Origin: Chitinophaga pinensis
GTDB lineage: Bacteria; Bacteroidota; Bacteroidia; UKL13-3
Direction: 5' to 3'
Length of the DNA: 41,570 bases
Assembly: GCA_945861965.1 (NCBI GenBank)
Contig: CAMAWM010000019.1
Location: 1-41,570, forward strand
Positions 41,492 through 41,570 of this stretch are shown here, one piece after another (the stretch's first letter is position 1; each line of letters opens with the position of its first letter). Below the pieces are notes generated by a model. It did no database searches and was not told the DNA's origin. It saw only the letters and a list, made by a program, of their open reading frames with translations. A program made the translations under genes and the position numbers.

Positions 41492-41570
41492 TGCTTTTTT
41501 AGCATCACCGCATGACTTAAAGTCACTTCGCTATTGTCAATTATTAGTATGCCTATGTCTTCTAATGGAA
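41473..41570 (-). pseudogene. cas1: Truncated cas1: fragment of the Cas1 N-terminal domain
   Basis: Reading leftward from the right edge, the minus strand encodes PLEDIGILIIDNSEVTLSHAVM followed by LKKQCFLKN and a stop (41475-41473). P-(I/L)-E-D-I-G-x-(L/I)-x-(L/I/V)-D, then a short loop and T-(L/I)-(S/T)-(H/Q)-(A/G), is the conserved signature of the beta-rich N-terminal domain of Cas1, the CRISPR adaptation integrase. Cas1 is about 300 residues long, so a stop some 30 codons after this motif removes the whole catalytic domain. The last ~9 residues do not look like Cas1, and the frame ends inside the start of the YdeI-like gene. The 5' part lies beyond the window. The motif is seen directly; that a CRISPR-cas locus adjoins is inferred. 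Confidence 0.7.

Noticed and set aside
41513-41525. TGACTTAAAGTCA palindrome as an operator for the YdeI gene
   Set aside because: It lies inside the Cas1-like coding sequence and could be chance; nothing ties it to a promoter.

Overview
The window is about 41.6 kb of AT-rich DNA (roughly one third G+C by eye) from a member of the Bacteroidota. The evidence is the gene content (S46 dipeptidyl-peptidase, FecA-type TonB-dependent receptor, BshC, PyrR-PyrB pair, LemA/TPM cluster, OmpA protein with thrombospondin type-3 repeats, SPOR outer-membrane protein), promoters of the Bacteroidota type (TTTG, then about 17-20 nt, then TAnnTTTG), and A-rich translation starts with few Shine-Dalgarno sequences. 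I cannot place it below phylum level. No tRNA, rRNA, insertion sequence or CRISPR array was seen. Most of the window is ordinary chromosomal backbone.

Layout: 1-335 is the 5' part of a secreted protein gene on the minus strand. 763-2286 is dnaB, with a strong promoter and a dyad at the predicted transcription start. 2283-5305 (minus) is an iron-type TonB receptor followed by a DUF3050 gene, under a promoter whose spacer holds a 7-1-7 Fur-family-like operator. 5517-7063 is fmt plus a small outer-membrane protein. 7070-9223 (minus) is an S46 peptidase of DPP11 type. 9338-11332 holds an EVE-domain protein, pyrR and pyrB. 11336-13993 (minus) is an AsmA-like protein. 14177-16229 is bshC and a convergent, overlapping SpoU methyltransferase.

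At 16271-16366 lies a 23-24 bp tandem repeat containing promoter-like elements. It precedes a cell-envelope cluster: a duplicated barrel protein with a SPOR tail, an OmpA-family protein with a related barrel, and (minus strand) a LysM/M23 endopeptidase behind ribF. 21944-25404 is a four-gene plus-strand run (fabI, VIT-family metal transporter, a cysteine-rich secreted protein, GlcD-like oxidase). 25410-27945 (minus) is thiolase, NAD(P)-binding protein and ung. 28022-30258 is a polytopic membrane protein translationally coupled to a class IV aminotransferase. 30361-34738 (minus) holds an amino-acid permease, a PolB-like exonuclease and the lemA-TPM-TPM cluster. 34941-40631 holds a DUF4173-like membrane protein, mtgA, a membrane metallophosphoesterase, a bifunctional nuclease with a UVR tail and a CNT nucleoside transporter. 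40841-41491 (minus) is a YdeI/OmpD-associated protein.

The most notable item is at the extreme right edge (41473-41570, minus). A short open frame reads as the N-terminal domain of Cas1 and is cut off directly at the start of the YdeI gene, so a truncated CRISPR-cas locus probably lies just outside the window. Other points of interest are the tandem promoter-like array, the Fur-like operator, and three genes whose -7 element ends exactly 4 nt before the start codon, which suggests leaderless mRNAs.
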